Assembly: GCA_011523445.1 (NCBI GenBank)
Contig: WTGT01000218.1
Location: 1-6,037 of the forward strand
Length of the DNA stretch: 6,037 nt
Direction: 5' to 3'
DNA from: Paracoccaceae bacterium
GTDB taxonomy: Bacteria; Pseudomonadota; Alphaproteobacteria; Rhodobacterales; Rhodobacteraceae
Under the pieces are notes generated by a model. It worked only from the letters and a program-made list of their open reading frames with translations. It did no database searches and was not told where the DNA came from. Both the position numbers and the translations under genes were made by a program. Below, one piece after another: positions 5,785 through 6,037 of this stretch. Position 1 is the stretch's first letter, and every line of letters starts with the position of its first letter.

Positions 5785-5913
5785 CCACTCATAAACATAT
5801 AGTAGAAGATTGGGATATTTGTATTTTTCTTGTACTCAACAATGATTTCTTGATACCATTTTTGCTTGTATTTTATTGTTAAAATGCCGATCCTTAAGTA
5901 AATAATGAATGAA

Positions 5914-5943
5914 TTGTCTGGGGTAAACCAAAAAGGGTATAAT
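5914..5943 (+). promoter_or_regulatory. Candidate sigma70-type promoter pointing right
   Basis: TTGTCT (5914-5919, four of six matches) is followed after 18 bases by a perfect TATAAT (5938-5943). It would drive a gene beyond the right edge of the window. Confidence 0.4.
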
Positions 5944-6002
5944 TGGAACTTGATTTTCTCGGTGCAAACGAGATGTATTTTGAAGTTGGATTCCCTTTGA
6001 AC

Positions 6003-6031
6003 TTGACTAATGTGGAATTCAGTACCATTAT
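6003..6031 (+). promoter_or_regulatory. Second candidate sigma70-type promoter pointing right
   Basis: TTGACT (6003-6008, five of six matches) is followed after the ideal 17 bases by CATTAT (6026-6031, four of six matches). It is 89 bases downstream of the other candidate, so the two could be alternative starts for the same off-window gene. Confidence 0.35.
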
Positions 6032-6037
6032 GTTATC

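Larger units (their letters stand above)
5684..6037. other. AT-rich intergenic region, no convincing gene
   Basis: These 354 bases separate the leftward ATPase-metA block from whatever lies right of the window. The longest open stretch I checked (5905-6000, 31 codons, + strand) has no Shine-Dalgarno and is not recognisable. The region holds an inverted repeat (5760-5784), a perfect TTGACA on the - strand (5734-5729) without a well-placed -10, two promoter-like signals on the + strand, and short direct repeats: TTGTATTTT at 5819-5827 and 5866-5874, and GAACTTGA at 5945-5952 and 5999-6006. I looked for SAM-II-like riboswitch motifs ahead of the metA operon and saw none. Confidence 0.6.

Noticed and set aside
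5684..5900. SAM-II or other methionine riboswitch in the leader of the ATPase-metA block
   Set aside because: I found no GCTAAA-like pseudoknot motif or matching stems on the - strand; a covariance-model search would be decisive.
5905..6000. 31-codon open frame on the + strand starting ATG at 5905
   Set aside because: There is no Shine-Dalgarno, no recognisable sequence, and the candidate promoter (5914-5943) lies inside it.

Overview
The window looks like a chromosomal segment from a low-to-medium GC alphaproteobacterium. The evidence is the DUF2852-type membrane protein, a MetA of alphaproteobacterial type, and a P-loop ATPase of a kind I recall from alphaproteobacteria. A marine lineage is plausible because TRAP transporters are common there, but the sequence does not prove it. 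I see no rRNA, tRNA, CRISPR array, insertion sequence or phage gene.

The layout is two convergent gene blocks. The left block reads on the + strand. It holds the 5'-truncated large permease of a TRAP transporter (3-1295), an amidase-signature homologue six bases downstream (1302-2516), and a two-helix mini membrane protein (2532-2747) whose strong Shine-Dalgarno overlaps the amidase stop. The block ends in a long hairpin (2731-2760) that can serve both strands. The substrate-binding and small permease subunits presumably lie to the left of the window.

The right block reads on the - strand, in transcription order: a P-loop ATPase/kinase-like protein (5683-4850), a homoserine O-acyltransferase MetA (4818-3874), a TetR/WHG-domain regulator (3857-3246) and a DUF2852 protein (3156-2803). 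The first three are spaced by 31 and 16 bases and are probably one operon. DUF2852 follows after 89 bases and may have its own promoter. The last 354 bases (5684-6037) are AT-rich and hold no convincing gene. They contain an inverted repeat upstream of the ATPase and two promoter-like signals pointing right, out of the window.

The most interesting observation is the amidase-like protein. It keeps the amidase-signature scaffold over its full length, but all three positions of the Lys-cisSer-Ser triad appear replaced (Ala73, Leu119, Asp143 by ungapped alignment of motifs). It is therefore probably a pseudoenzyme maintained in a TRAP operon. Second are the pairing of MetA with an uncharacterised P-loop protein, and the MetA Glu111, which predicts acetyl-CoA rather than succinyl-CoA as donor.
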